Origin: Streptomyces sp. NBC_00690
Lineage (GTDB): Bacteria > Actinomycetota > Actinomycetes > Streptomycetales > Streptomycetaceae
Direction of reading: 5' to 3'
Length of the DNA stretch: 64,000 bases
Assembly: GCF_036226685.1 (NCBI RefSeq)
Contig: NZ_CP109009.1
Coordinates: forward strand, 372,001-436,000
Shown: positions 7,902 to 16,964 of the stretch, piece after piece
Layout: the number at the start of each line of letters is the position of its first letter
Position numbering within the stretch: position 1 is the stretch's first letter
Notes under the pieces: model-generated
What the model was told of the DNA's origin: nothing
The model's database searches: none
Seen by the model: only the letters and a program-made list of their open reading frames with translations
Program-made: the position numbers and the translations under genes

Positions 7902-8720
7902 ATGGACAGGAGCGTGGAATCCATGGCCACGAAGGTGCAGCACGGCACCGGTGAGCAGGACGGTCCCGACAGGACCGCCCCGACTATCCAGACGGTGCAG
8001 CGTGCAGCGCTGATCCTCGGCTCGTTCACGGTCGGCAAACCGCACATGAGCCTCAATGAGATCACCGCGCGTCTCGGGGCCAGCAAGGCGACCGCGCACC
8101 GCTACACCAAGGCCCTGCGGGCGGCGAACCTCCTGCGGTACGACGAGCGCACCTCGCTCTACTCGCTGGGCCCCCAGGTGCTCACGCTCGCTTCGGCCGC
8201 GCGGGCCGGTCTGCCGATCGTCGCCGCCGCCGAGCCGTACATGGAGGATCTGGTCCGGCGCATCGACGAGACGATCGTGCTGTCGGTCTGGGACGGCGAG
8301 TCGGCGACCGTGGTGCGCTCGGTGGACAACACCGATCACATGGTGCGCATCAGCGTGCGGGTCGGCTCACGCCTGAACCTGACGTCCTCGGCACAGGGCC
8401 GTGTCTTCCTCGCGTTCCTGCCTCCGGAGCAAGTGCCGACGCTGCCGCGCTCGGTCCGCAGGTCGACCGAGCTCGTCGAGGAACTCGACGCCATCCAGCA
8501 GCACGGACTGTCGGTCAACTCCCCCACGGTCAATGGTGTCCGCACCATCGCGGCGCCCATCTTCGAGGGGGACAAGATCAGCGGGACACTCGCGATCGTC
8601 GGTACGACGGCGACCGTACCCGACGACGTCAAGTCGCCGATGGCGCAAGCACTGCTGGAGACCGCCCGCGCACTGTCGCAGCGGCTGGGCAACTCGGACG
8701 GGACGCCCAACGGCGGCTGA
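7902..8720 (+). CDS. IclR-family transcriptional regulator
   Basis: The 272-aa protein has an N-terminal winged helix (near 30-95, recognition segment MSLNEITARLGASKATAHRYTKAL) and a C-terminal IclR effector domain (EPYMEDLVRRIDETIVLSVWDG, later SVNSPTVNGVRTIAAPIF). IclR proteins often control aromatic catabolism as repressors or activators responding to pathway acids. It is the only regulator inside the catabolic island, so it is the leading candidate to bind the shared GCGAGAYKGCAT sites. ATG 7902 is listed; ATG 7923, with AGGAG upstream, is an equal alternative. A terminator hairpin follows. Confidence 0.93.
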   Translation: MDRSVESMATKVQHGTGEQDGPDRTAPTIQTVQRAALILGSFTVGKPHMSLNEITARLGASKATAHRYTKALRAANLLRYDERTSLYSLGPQVLTLASAARAGLPIVAAAEPYMEDLVRRIDETIVLSVWDGESATVVRSVDNTDHMVRISVRVGSRLNLTSSAQGRVFLAFLPPEQVPTLPRSVRRSTELVEELDAIQQHGLSVNSPTVNGVRTIAAPIFEGDKISGTLAIVGTTATVPDDVKSPMAQALLETARALSQRLGNSDGTPNGG

Positions 8721-8734
8721 CCTGCGGAACAACG

Positions 8735-8764
8735 GAAGGCCCACCGCGGAGGCGGTGGGCCTTC
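8735..8764. terminator. Rho-independent-type terminator after the IclR gene
   Basis: GAAGGCCCACCGC (8735-8747) pairs perfectly with GCGGTGGGCCTTC (8752-8764) around GGAG, 15 bp after the regulator's stop. The hairpin separates it from the convergent cupin gene and may serve both. Confidence 0.85.
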
Positions 8765-8815
8765 TGTCGTGACCTGCACACCGTCGTGGGTGGGGCAGGA
8801 GAGCGTCCCCGCCGC

Positions 8816-9172
8816 TCAGGGCAGCAGGTCGGCCCGTGGCGGGACGAAGAAGTCGATGTTCACACAGGGCGCCTCGGTCGGCTCCACATAGTGCTCGCTA
8901 CCACGGGGAACGAGCAGGAACGATCCTGGGCGCATGTCGTGTGCGACACCGTCCACGTAGTAGTTCGCCCGCCCCTCGGCGATGTGGACCAACTGGTCGA
9001 AGTCCTCGTGCCGGTGTGGGTTGAGTGTCATGCCGACCTCCAGCTCGTGGTGGCAGATCATCACCTCATCCGTTGCGTAGACGCGACGTCGGACCCCAGG
9101 CCGCACCTGGGTCACCGGTAGGTCGTCCCAGTTGACGACGGTGCTGAACAGCGCTGCGTTGCGTGTGCTCAC
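8816..9172 (-). CDS. Small cupin-domain protein
   Basis: The 118-aa single-domain cupin has the first motif NPHRHEDFDQLVHIAEG (His53, His55 and Gln60 as likely metal ligands; the usual Glu is at 56) and a second motif ending GSEHYVEP. Small cupins in catabolic operons act as isomerases, dioxygenases or decarboxylase-like enzymes, or as ligand sensors. The ATG overlaps the aldolase stop (ATGA), so it is translationally coupled and the last gene of the operon running 12020 to 8816. The reaction is not assignable. Confidence 0.85.
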   Translation of the reverse strand: MSTRNAALFSTVVNWDDLPVTQVRPGVRRRVYATDEVMICHHELEVGMTLNPHRHEDFDQLVHIAEGRANYYVDGVAHDMRPGSFLLVPRGSEHYVEPTEAPCVNIDFFVPPRADLLP

Positions 9173-9942
9173 TGATTTCCCTCTCCGGCGGTCGCCCGCA
9201 GGCCGGCCGCCAACATCTGCAGGTCCGAACCGACCACGAGGTAGCCGGCGTCACCGAGGCCCAGATCCCGTGCGGCATCCCGGGTGGGCGCCCACCCACC
9301 GAACGCCACCGCCGCGGAACGAGCGGCACGGCCCACCCGATCCACCGCGGCGCGCAGGACCGACGGGTCCGCCGGCAGGCCCAGGTCGACCGCGAGGTCG
9401 GTGCTGCCGACGAAGCACACGTCCACAGGAGCGAGCAGGTCCGCCAGCGGGTCGGTGCGCGCCGTCTCGATCTGGCCGACGAGCACGGGCGGGGCTTCCT
9501 GCTCTGCGCGCAGGAATCCGGCCAGCGGGACCGCACCGAACCGGGCGGTCCTGTTGGCCAGGCTCACCGAGCGGCGGCCGGCCGGAGCGAACCGGGTAGC
9601 CGCCACGAGCGCCTCGACCTGGGCGATCCGGGTGAGCATGGAGAGTTGGATGCCGGCCGCCCCGGCCTCCAGGAGCCGGTTGATGGCGGCGGCGTCCACG
9701 TCGGGCACGCGGACCAGGGCCGGTAGGCCGCAGACGTCCGCGTGGCGCACCAGATCCACGGCGTTCTGCTCGGTGAGGGTGGAGTGTTCGAGGTCGACGA
9801 CCACGAACGCGAATCCGGCCGCCGCGGCGAGTTCCACCACGTCGGGCGACGCCAGTTTGACGAACGTGCCAACGGCGGGGCTTCCCGCCGTCAGAGCTGC
9901 TCGCAGTCGGCGCCGCAGCAGATGGACTTCACCGGCGGGCAT
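9169..9942 (-). CDS. HpcH/HpaI-family class II aldolase
   Basis: The 257-aa TIM-barrel protein shows the family marks GTFVKLASPDVVELAAAAGFAFVVVDLEHS, a GAAGIQLSMLT strand and a GQIET metal-binding strand, with CFVGSTDLAVDLG near the C-terminus. Members use a divalent metal to split 4-hydroxy-2-oxo acids into pyruvate plus an aldehyde, the usual last step of meta-cleavage pathways. ATG 9942 has GGGGAG six bases upstream. It sits between the amidohydrolase (28-bp gap) and the cupin (overlap), and fits cleavage of the product of the FAH-type enzyme two genes upstream. Confidence 0.9.
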   Translation of the reverse strand: MPAGEVHLLRRRLRAALTAGSPAVGTFVKLASPDVVELAAAAGFAFVVVDLEHSTLTEQNAVDLVRHADVCGLPALVRVPDVDAAAINRLLEAGAAGIQLSMLTRIAQVEALVAATRFAPAGRRSVSLANRTARFGAVPLAGFLRAEQEAPPVLVGQIETARTDPLADLLAPVDVCFVGSTDLAVDLGLPADPSVLRAAVDRVGRAARSAAVAFGGWAPTRDAARDLGLGDAGYLVVGSDLQMLAAGLRATAGEGNQ

Positions 9943-9970
9943 GGGATTCTCCCCTGGGAGTGCGAGTGGG

Positions 9971-11134
9971 TCAGGCCGACGGCAGACCGCGCCACGGCAC
10001 GATGTCGACTTCGGCACCGCCGTGCAGCACCACGGTCGGCTCCAGACGGGGCGCGACGATCGTGTTGCCCGAGGCGTCCGGCAGTGTGACCTCTTCGGTC
10101 TCGGTGACGACCGTGACATCGGCCCGCCCACCGACCTCCAGGCGCCCGTAGCCCTCGGTATCGAGCCCGAGCAGCTGCGCCGGTGCGACGGTGGCCCGCC
10201 GAACGCACTCCTCCAGCGGTGCGCCGAGCGCGACCAGCTTGGAGATGCTGGTGAGCAGATCGAACACCGGGCCGCGCCAGTTGCGTGCGCTGGTGTCGGA
10301 GCTGAGGACATCGGGCAGGAATCCGTCCGCGATCGCCCGGCGCGCCACCTCGAAGCTGAGGTTGCTCCTGCCGTGGGCGGAGTCGAACAGCACACCGCGC
10401 TCACGGGCCGCGGCCACGGCGGGCTGCACACGGTCACCGTCGAGTATTCCGTGCGGCTTGCCGGTGTAGCAGTGCGCCACGATGTCACCGGGGCGCAGGT
10501 AGTCCAGGACGATGGGCAGCGGCTCCGAGGTCTCGCCGATGTGCAGCATCAGCGGCAGACCGGCCTGTTCGGCCAGTGACAGGGACTTCTTCAGCAGCGA
10601 CTCCCAGTTCTCGCCGACGACGTCCTCGGAGAGACGGATCTTGAAGCCGCGCACGATGTCGGGGTGGGCTTCGGCGATCGCGAGCGCGTCCTCGACGACC
10701 AGGGTGTCGGGGTTCAGCAGCTCGCCGAATCTGAAGTCGATCAGACCGAGCACCGAGACATTGAGGAAGTTGACGATCCGCATCGGGTTCGGCTCGACCA
10801 CCAGCTTGCGGAAGGCCGCGAACGTCGAGGCGCCGGCCGTGCCGGCATCCGCCGCGGCGACCACGCCACGGCGCAGATGGGCTTCCTCGGCAGGGGCGCC
10901 GACGGCGGAGACGTACTGGAAGATATGGGTGTGGCCCTCGACGAGGCCCGGCAGCACGGTGGACCCGGTGACATCGATCGTGCGGGCTGCGTTGGCTGCC
11001 AGCCCCTCGCCGATCGCGGCGATGCGGTCACCGGTGACCGCCACATCGAGCCGGGCGTTCGTGGCCGATGCCGGGTCGATGACGGTGCCGCCGGCCAGGA
11101 CGAGATCGTAGGACGGCACGGAGGAGATGGACAT
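9971..11134 (-). CDS. Amidohydrolase (dihydroorotase/deacetylase-like metallohydrolase)
   Basis: The 387-aa protein has the amidohydrolase barrel: HTH metal motif at His68/His70 (LVEGHTHIF), a likely carbamylated Lys in RGFKIRLSED, His ligands in LMLHIGE and DIVAHCYTG, and the catalytic Asp in VLSSDTSARN. A carbamylated lysine with two histidines suggests a binuclear subtype acting on cyclic amides, imides or N-acyl groups. ATG 11134 is preferred over TTG 11149 because GGAG precedes it by a usable distance. It lies 25 bp after the FAH gene in the same operon. A hydrolytic C-N step within the pathway is inferred. Confidence 0.88.
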   Translation of the reverse strand: MSISSVPSYDLVLAGGTVIDPASATNARLDVAVTGDRIAAIGEGLAANAARTIDVTGSTVLPGLVEGHTHIFQYVSAVGAPAEEAHLRRGVVAAADAGTAGASTFAAFRKLVVEPNPMRIVNFLNVSVLGLIDFRFGELLNPDTLVVEDALAIAEAHPDIVRGFKIRLSEDVVGENWESLLKKSLSLAEQAGLPLMLHIGETSEPLPIVLDYLRPGDIVAHCYTGKPHGILDGDRVQPAVAAARERGVLFDSAHGRSNLSFEVARRAIADGFLPDVLSSDTSARNWRGPVFDLLTSISKLVALGAPLEECVRRATVAPAQLLGLDTEGYGRLEVGGRADVTVVTETEEVTLPDASGNTIVAPRLEPTVVLHGGAEVDIVPWRGLPSA

Positions 11135-11159
11135 CGGTGTGGTCTCCAAGGTGAGGGGG

Positions 11160-12020
11160 TCAGCTGGCCGGTGCGGTCAGCCGGAGGTCGCGCGGTGAGG
11201 CGTCCGAAGGACGCACGATGCGGGTGACGAGGGGCAGTACGCCGTCCACCTCGACTCGTACCTCGTCGCCGTCGGCGAGGAAGCACGCGCGGTCCTGGCC
11301 GGTGCCGGCCGGGGTTCCGGTGAGGACGACATCGCCCGGTTCGAGCGCGGCGAACCAGGAGAGCCTGCTGAGCAGGTCGGGGACCGGGAAGATCATCCCG
11401 GCGCTCGTGTCGTCCTGGAGGAGCTTGCCGTTGACCCGGGTCCGTACGCGGATCGCGTCGCGGTCGGCGAGGTCGTCGGGAGTGCACAGTGACGGGCCGA
11501 GCGGTGTGAACCCCGGATAACTCTTCGCGAGGGCCGGGGTGCCGGTGGTGCGCATGACATCGCGCGCCGTCATGTCATTAGCGGCGGTGATGGCGGCGAT
11601 CGCGGGCCAGACCTCCGACTCGGTCGCCCGGTACAGCCGGCGGCCGACGACGATCGCGATCTCACCCTCGTAGTCGGGTTCGGTCACGGACTCCGGGATC
11701 ACCACCTGAGCACCGGGGGCCGACGCACCGGACGACGCGGCCAGGTAGAGGATCGGCTGCTCGGGCAGCCCCCGGCCGGTCCGGGCCGCCTTTGACCGGT
11801 AGTTGAGCCCGACACCCCACACCGCGCGGGGTCGACCCAACGGCGCCGTGAGCGTTGCCTCGTCGAGTGGGATACGCCTGAGTACGGCGCAGGAAGTCAG
11901 GCACTGGAGCGAGCCCTCTTGTTCAAGGACCGCGCCGACGTGTGGAAAAGCAGTGTCCAGCAGGGCCAGAGACCCGTCCTCGATCCGGCCAAGGCCGGCC
12001 AGTGTCGTCACTACTTGCAT
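11160..12020 (-). CDS. Fumarylacetoacetate-hydrolase-family protein
   Basis: The 286-aa protein carries the FAH metal site EPDYEGEIAIVVG and the following DMTARDV segment, then the C-terminal LEPGDVVLTGTPAGTG. Relatives hydrolyse acylpyruvates or hydrate/decarboxylate 2-hydroxydienoates made by extradiol ring cleavage. It heads the operon FAH, amidohydrolase, aldolase, cupin. ATG 12020 is preferred over ATG 12029: on the minus strand TTGACA (12056-12051), 18 bp, AAAGAT ends seven bases before it, which suggests a leaderless or very short leader. The predicted operator (12036-12061) covers that -35. Confidence 0.88.
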   Translation of the reverse strand: MQVVTTLAGLGRIEDGSLALLDTAFPHVGAVLEQEGSLQCLTSCAVLRRIPLDEATLTAPLGRPRAVWGVGLNYRSKAARTGRGLPEQPILYLAASSGASAPGAQVVIPESVTEPDYEGEIAIVVGRRLYRATESEVWPAIAAITAANDMTARDVMRTTGTPALAKSYPGFTPLGPSLCTPDDLADRDAIRVRTRVNGKLLQDDTSAGMIFPVPDLLSRLSWFAALEPGDVVLTGTPAGTGQDRACFLADGDEVRVEVDGVLPLVTRIVRPSDASPRDLRLTAPAS

Positions 12021-12035
12021 GGCGAGCATCTTTCA

Positions 12036-12061
12036 ATGCGAGATGGCATCATGTCAAGCGA
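12036..12061. promoter_or_regulatory. Predicted regulon operator (site 2) over the FAH-operon promoter
   Basis: ATGCGAGATGGCAT followed by CATGTCAAGCGA matches site 1 at 13 of 14 core positions. On the minus strand it contains a consensus -35 TTGACA. Overlap with the promoter fits either repression or class-II activation. Confidence 0.6.
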
Positions 12062-12540
12062 TACGACAGCCCGGGCCGGGAGGCGCGAATACCCCGTCCG
12101 CAGACGAGGTAGACGGGGGGTCAGAGGGACGGCGTTCCGCGGCTCCAGCAGGGCGTACGGCGCGCGGCAGGGCTGCCGACGACGGTGAACGAGCGAGGCG
12201 CCCTAGGTGCGTGGTGGTCGATGGGAGCGACGCCCTTCACGGTGAGGCGGAGCAGTCGTTGTCTCACTCCGACGGGTCGCGGCACCGACGTCCTCGGCAT
12301 CACGGTGTGTGCGGTGATGGTCGGCACACACTTCGCCGTCTCGCCGAGTTCGAGGTGATTTGGACCGGGTCATTGACAACCCTCGACGGGCATCAATAAC
12401 GTTCGGGCCGACCCGATGGGTGGGCAACAAACCGATCGGGGGAGCGCATATCAGCGCTTCTTGGAGACCGTTGCATGCCGACCAGGCGTGCAACGAGCTG
12501 GCCGGCGACCCAAGTCCCACAGCCAGCGGAGGTCTCTCGG
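12062..12540. other. Divergent intergenic region, no gene seen
   Basis: This spacer of about 480 bp separates the FAH operon from the oxidoreductase operon. No frame has a convincing start signal or protein family. It presumably holds the promoter of the plus-strand operon; GGAGG at 12528-12532 is that gene's ribosome binding site. A GCGCATATC stretch near 12445 weakly recalls the regulon motif. Confidence 0.5.
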
Positions 12541-13593
12541 ATGAAGGTCGTACTCCATCGAACACACGGCGGTCCTGATGTGCTCCAGGTCGCCGATGTG
12601 CCCGTGCCCGAACCAGGACCGGACGAGGTACTCGTCCGGGTCGAAGCCTGTGGCCTCAACCACCTCGACGTGCTGCAACGTCGTGGTCCCGGGCTGATCC
12701 CGGGCTTCACACTACCGCACGTGGCCGGCATGGACGTCGCGGGCACCATCGCGTCGGTGGGCCCGGCGGGCAGCGGACGGGCGGGCAGCGCAACCGCGTT
12801 CGCCGAAGGGGCACGGGTCGTCGTGAATCCGGCCGTGCCGTGCGATCACTGCGCGAGCTGCGCCGCTGGGGCCGACGGCAGATGCCCGAGCACGGGCGTC
12901 ATCGGCGCCACGCTGGCCGGCGGCTATGCCGAGTACGTCCTCGTGCCGGCGGCCAATGTGCACCACGTCCCGGACAAGGTCGACCTGGCCGATGCGGCCG
13001 TCGTGCCGACGATCTGGATGACGGCCTGGCATGCACTCATCGAGATCGGCAAGGTCCGCCTCGGCGAGACGGCACTGATCCATGCGGCAGGCAGCGGCGT
13101 CAGCACCGCATTGATCCAGTTGGCCAAGGCCAGTGGTGCCCGCGTGGTCACCACGGTCAGCACGGACGCGAAGGTCGAGTACGCATACGGCCTGGGCGCC
13201 GACCTCGTGGTCAACTCGACGACCGGCGATGTCGTTGCGGCCGTGCGCGAGTTCACCGACGGCCGGGGCGCAGACCTCGTGCTCGATCACGTCGGCCCTG
13301 CCACCTGGAACACCGGCCTGTACAGCCTCGCGCCGCGCGGGCGCCTGGTGTTCTTCGGCAACACAACAGGGAACCGGGCCGAGTTCGACCTGGTGTACGC
13401 CTACCACTTCGGCCTGCAACTGCTCGGCTCGGACCCGTACGACCGCCGTGAGTTCGCCGCGATGCTCGACGCCTACTGGGACTCGACGTTCCGTACTCCG
13501 ATCGACAGCGAATTCCCGCTGATCGAGGCCGCGGCAGCGCAGGAGCGGATGGAATCACGGCTGGCCACCGGCAAGATCGTGCTGCGCCCATGA
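12541..13593 (+). CDS. Zinc-type alcohol dehydrogenase/quinone oxidoreductase (MDR)
   Basis: The 350-aa medium-chain reductase has an N-terminal GroES-like domain (MKVVLHRTHGGPDVLQV, GLNHLDVLQRRG, HVAGMDVAGTI), a structural-zinc loop CDHCASCAAGADGRC and a Rossmann domain (ALIHAAGSGVSTALIQLAK, then VTTVSTDAKVEYAYGLGAD). NAD(P)H-dependent reduction or oxidation of an enone, quinone or alcohol is expected. ATG 12541 has GGAGG eight bases upstream, while a 5' extension to 12475 has no signal. Its stop overlaps the ATG of the methyltransferase-like gene. First gene of the plus-strand operon 12541-16625. Confidence 0.88.
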   Translation: MKVVLHRTHGGPDVLQVADVPVPEPGPDEVLVRVEACGLNHLDVLQRRGPGLIPGFTLPHVAGMDVAGTIASVGPAGSGRAGSATAFAEGARVVVNPAVPCDHCASCAAGADGRCPSTGVIGATLAGGYAEYVLVPAANVHHVPDKVDLADAAVVPTIWMTAWHALIEIGKVRLGETALIHAAGSGVSTALIQLAKASGARVVTTVSTDAKVEYAYGLGADLVVNSTTGDVVAAVREFTDGRGADLVLDHVGPATWNTGLYSLAPRGRLVFFGNTTGNRAEFDLVYAYHFGLQLLGSDPYDRREFAAMLDAYWDSTFRTPIDSEFPLIEAAAAQERMESRLATGKIVLRP

Positions 13594-14678
13594 ATGCGGC
13601 GACCGCTCCGGTCAGTCCGGCGCCGGTGTGGGATGTGATCAACGGCTTCACGTCCTACTGGGCACTCTCGGCCGCGCTCGACCTCGGTGTGTTCGACGCC
13701 CTTGCCAAGGAAGCCGATGCAGGGACCGGACTGGACGCCGCACAACTGGCAGCCGCGATCGGTGCGGCCGAGCCTGGCCCGGTGACCGTACTGGCGGAGA
13801 CCCTCGTCGCGCTCGACCTGCTCACCGCCGTCGAGGACCGCTTCCACCTCACACCCGCGGCCGAACGCTTTCTGGTGTCTACGGCGCCTGCCTCGATGGC
13901 CGCACTGGTTCGGTACTCGCCCGGTCCGCAGAATGCCTGGCCCGGCCTCGCCGACACCGTCCGCACCGGCGCACCGGCGCCGACCGTGACAGCCGATCTG
14001 ATCGAGCTGTACCCGGCGCTCGTACGCGCGACCGGCCCGACCCAGGCCGGTGTGGCGAAGGCCGTCGCCGCCGAGTTGGAGCGTCGCGGGTTGTGGCCGG
14101 AGCAACCGACGGTCGTCGACCTCGGCTGCGGCTCGGGGGCTTGGCTGACCGGACTGCTGCACTCCCGGCCGAACGGCAGGGTGATCGCCGTCGACCTGCC
14201 GAACGTGCTGCCGATCGCCGAGCAGGCGGCCAAGGACCTCGGTATGCGTGACCAGGTGATCGCCGTTGCCGGCGACTATCTCGAAGTCACCCTCCCGGTC
14301 GCCGCGGCCGACGTTGTCGTCCTGGCACATGTACTGCGGGCCGAACCGACCGATCGGGCTCAGCAACTGCTTTCCCGTGCAGTCGAGTTGGCCGGTGCGG
14401 ACGGCGTCGTCGTGGTCGTCGACTACACGCGTCCCGACCCGGTCCGAGACGGCATCGGCGGGGGCGGCGAAGACCGCAGCGCCGTCTACAGCGCCGCGCG
14501 CCACGAACTGCTCCTGTCACTGACGATGCTGGCCTCGACAGCGGGGCTCGGTGTCACCGTCGCGGACCTGCGCTCTTGGGCCGAAGCGGCCGGAGCCGAG
14601 TTGGTCGATTCGTTCGAACCGGTGCCGCGCCAGCACGTCCGCCTCATCCGCTCCCGCACCCCGGAGGCCACCTCATGA
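13590..14678 (+). CDS. O-methyltransferase-family protein (SAM-dependent, dimerisation domain type)
   Basis: The 362-aa protein has an N-terminal winged-helix dimerisation domain (WDVINGFTSYWALSAALDLGVFDAL, later DRFHLTPAAERFL) and a C-terminal Rossmann domain with SAM motif VVDLGCGSG near residue 174 and VIAVDLPNVLP. These are hallmarks of the caffeate/polyketide O-methyltransferase family. Its place between an oxidoreductase (4-bp overlap) and an amidohydrolase (4-bp overlap) in a catabolic operon is odd. Methyl transfer from an O- or N-methyl substrate, or methylation of an intermediate, are both possible; neither is shown. Confidence 0.87.
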   Translation: MNAATAPVSPAPVWDVINGFTSYWALSAALDLGVFDALAKEADAGTGLDAAQLAAAIGAAEPGPVTVLAETLVALDLLTAVEDRFHLTPAAERFLVSTAPASMAALVRYSPGPQNAWPGLADTVRTGAPAPTVTADLIELYPALVRATGPTQAGVAKAVAAELERRGLWPEQPTVVDLGCGSGAWLTGLLHSRPNGRVIAVDLPNVLPIAEQAAKDLGMRDQVIAVAGDYLEVTLPVAAADVVVLAHVLRAEPTDRAQQLLSRAVELAGADGVVVVVDYTRPDPVRDGIGGGGEDRSAVYSAARHELLLSLTMLASTAGLGVTVADLRSWAEAAGAELVDSFEPVPRQHVRLIRSRTPEATS

Positions 14679-16078
14679 ATCCTTCGAACTCCACGGCACC
14701 CGCCGACACCCTGATCGTCAACACCCTCGTCGTGACGATGGACGACTCCCGCCGTGTGATCAGCGACGGCGCGGTGGCCATCCGGGGCGATGCGATCGTG
14801 GCCGTCGGCAAGACCGACGATGTGACCGCCCAGTGGCACAGCGACAACGTCATCGCAGGCGAGCGGTTCGTCGTCACCCCTGGCCTGATCAACACGCATG
14901 TGCACATCACCGGTGAACCGCTCACGCGTGGCTTCGTCCCGGACGACACCCCGTTCCTGGAGAACGTCTTCGAGTGGCTCACGCCGATCCACACGCACTA
15001 CACCGAGGAAGACGAGCACATCTCCGCGCAGCTCGCGGCGCTGGAGATGCTCAAGAGCGGTACGACCGCGTTCCTCGAAGCCGGCACGATCCGGTTCATC
15101 GACCCGGTCGTCGAAGCACTGACCGAGATCGGCATCCGCGCACGCGTAGGACCATGGGCGTGGGACCTCGTGCCTGAGCCCGAGGTACTGCGCATGACGA
15201 CCGCACAGGCGATCTCGCGACTGAACGACACGATGGACAAATACGGGTCGGTCGCCAACGGTCGCATCCAGGCATGGCCGATCATCATCGGCCACACCTG
15301 CTGTAGCGACGAGCTGTGGCGGGCCGCGAAGGGACTGTCGATCGAGTACGGCACCGGGTTCAGTGCCCATATGTCGCCGGCGGCGATGGATCCCGAGGGC
15401 TTCCTCGCGACCTTCGGGCAGCGGCCGATGGTGCACCTCGACGAGATCGGCGTATTGGGTCGGAACGCGATCCTGACCCATGCCGTCCACGTCGACGACG
15501 AGGAGGTGGCACTGCTCGCCAGCACCGGCACGAGTGTGTCGCACTGCCCGACCACGGCACTCAAGGTGTCCTACGGCGTGACCCAGATCGGCAAGTTCCC
15601 CGAGATGGTGGCCGCCGGTGTGAACGTGGCGATCGGCACCGACGGCAACAACGCCTCGAACTACCACGATCTGATGCGCGCGACCTATCTGGTCGCCGGA
15701 CTGTTCAAGGACGCCCGCCGGGACGCCACGATCTTCCCGGCCGAGGACGCGTTCGCGATGGCCACCCGCAACGGCGCCCGCGGACTCCAGGCGGAGCACG
15801 AGATCGGGTCGATCGAGACGGGCAAGAAGGCCGACCTGGTACTGCACGACACGAATCGGCCGGAGTGGCGGCCACTGCACAACGTGGCGAACCAACTCGT
15901 GTGGTCGGCCGATGGGCGGGGCGTGCACACGGTGTTCGTCGACGGGCAACGCGTCGTCGACGACTACCGCTGCACCACGATCGACGAGGACGACCTGCTG
16001 CGCCGCGCCCAGACCGCCGGTGAAGGCATCGTGGCCCGCTCCGGGCTGCCCAACCGCGCCAAGTGGCCCACCATCTGA
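14675..16078 (+). CDS. Atz/Trz-type amidohydrolase (deaminase/chlorohydrolase family)
   Basis: The 467-aa protein carries a mononuclear amidohydrolase set: NTHVHITG (His75, His77), His in FSAHMSP, His in ILTHAVHVD and Asp in AIGTDGNNAS. The order and the SVSHCPTTALKVSYG stretch match the subgroup of S-adenosylhomocysteine/guanine deaminases and triazine hydrolases, which remove an amino, alkylamino or halide group from a nitrogen ring. The start overlaps the upstream stop and has GGAGG in front. Together with a BMP-type importer it hints at a nitrogen-containing ring substrate (inference). Confidence 0.9.
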   Translation: MNPSNSTAPADTLIVNTLVVTMDDSRRVISDGAVAIRGDAIVAVGKTDDVTAQWHSDNVIAGERFVVTPGLINTHVHITGEPLTRGFVPDDTPFLENVFEWLTPIHTHYTEEDEHISAQLAALEMLKSGTTAFLEAGTIRFIDPVVEALTEIGIRARVGPWAWDLVPEPEVLRMTTAQAISRLNDTMDKYGSVANGRIQAWPIIIGHTCCSDELWRAAKGLSIEYGTGFSAHMSPAAMDPEGFLATFGQRPMVHLDEIGVLGRNAILTHAVHVDDEEVALLASTGTSVSHCPTTALKVSYGVTQIGKFPEMVAAGVNVAIGTDGNNASNYHDLMRATYLVAGLFKDARRDATIFPAEDAFAMATRNGARGLQAEHEIGSIETGKKADLVLHDTNRPEWRPLHNVANQLVWSADGRGVHTVFVDGQRVVDDYRCTTIDEDDLLRRAQTAGEGIVARSGLPNRAKWPTI

Positions 16079-16157
16079 CCCCACGCCCCACGCGTCGCGG
16101 TCTGGCCGAACCTAGCGCACGCAGCGTACTGAACACACGAACAAGGAGAGCCGAACC

Positions 16158-16625
16158 ATGGCAGAACTGACCGAACCCCGCTGGACCCACATCGCCATTC
16201 CGGTCAGCGACCTGGATCAATCGATCGAGTTCTACGAGCGCATCACCCCGCTGGTCCTGGTCACCAAGAACGACGACAGCAACGGCCGCAGCGCCTGGCT
16301 GTCGAACAAGGGCCAGGTCGACTCGCCGTTGGTCCTGGTCCTAGCCGAGTTCATCCCCGAGGTCGGGGCGCGCTTCGGCATCGAGCCGGGCAAGAAGATC
16401 CCCACGCTGGCGCCGTTCGCGCACATCGGTATCGAACTGCCCAACCGCGCGGACGTCGACGACGTCGCGGCCAAGGCCCGCGAGACGGGCAACCTGCGAT
16501 GGGAGCCGGTGGAGATGGCCGCCCACATCGGGTACATCTGCGCCGTGAACGACCCCGACGGCAACACCATCGAGTTCTCGCACAACCAGAAGGTGTTCTC
16601 GACCATCCAGGAGCTCTGGGGCTAA
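16158..16625 (+). CDS. VOC-family (glyoxalase/bleomycin-resistance-like) protein
   Basis: The 155-aa protein has the two beta-alpha-beta-beta-beta modules of the vicinal oxygen chelate fold. Candidate metal ligands are His11 (RWTHIAIP), Glu in VLVLAE, His in FAHIGIE and Glu in GNTIEFSH. It could be a single-domain dioxygenase, isomerase or lyase acting on a pathway intermediate. AAGGAGAG lies before the ATG, 79 bp after the amidohydrolase stop, so it is probably the last gene of the operon. Confidence 0.87.
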   Translation: MAELTEPRWTHIAIPVSDLDQSIEFYERITPLVLVTKNDDSNGRSAWLSNKGQVDSPLVLVLAEFIPEVGARFGIEPGKKIPTLAPFAHIGIELPNRADVDDVAAKARETGNLRWEPVEMAAHIGYICAVNDPDGNTIEFSHNQKVFSTIQELWG

Positions 16626-16964
16626 CACCGGAGCCGACCGCACGCTCCTCGGCCGACCTGTCGATCGTGGGCGGTGACGTCGGAACCGCGGACGGGCGCC
16701 GGCAGATGACCGCCGGCGCCCGGTTCGCTGTGACCGACTGCCGATCGCTGCGACCTGGTCGGTCGAGAGCTTGGGGTCGGCACTCCCCGTGCGCGATGCA
16801 CGGGCTGAGTCGTTGCGTTGTGTCGTTGCGTTGTGTCAGGCTCGGCGGGTGCCATCCCACTGCGAAGCCATGGCGTTTCGCCCCCGCTGGTCAAAGGACC
16901 AGCGGGGGCGCTTTTGCGTGCCCGGCTCCGCCGCCGTCTCCGCGAACCGTGCCGGCGCGGCGTT
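16626..16964. other. Convergent intergenic region with terminator
   Basis: No protein-coding gene is supported here. The region lies between the VOC gene and the convergent SMI1/KNR4-like gene and contains the strong hairpin at 16879-16910. Confidence 0.6.
16879..16910. terminator. Bidirectional rho-independent terminator
   Basis: CGCCCCCGCTGGTC (16879-16892) and GACCAGCGGGGGCG (16897-16910) are perfect 14-bp arms around AAAG, followed by CTTTT. It suits termination of the plus-strand operon and of the convergent gene. Confidence 0.9.

Noticed and set aside
12441..12463. GCGCATATC stretch upstream of the oxidoreductase operon as a regulon site
   Set aside because: Only about 11 of 23 positions match the best site, and the GCGAGA core is missing.
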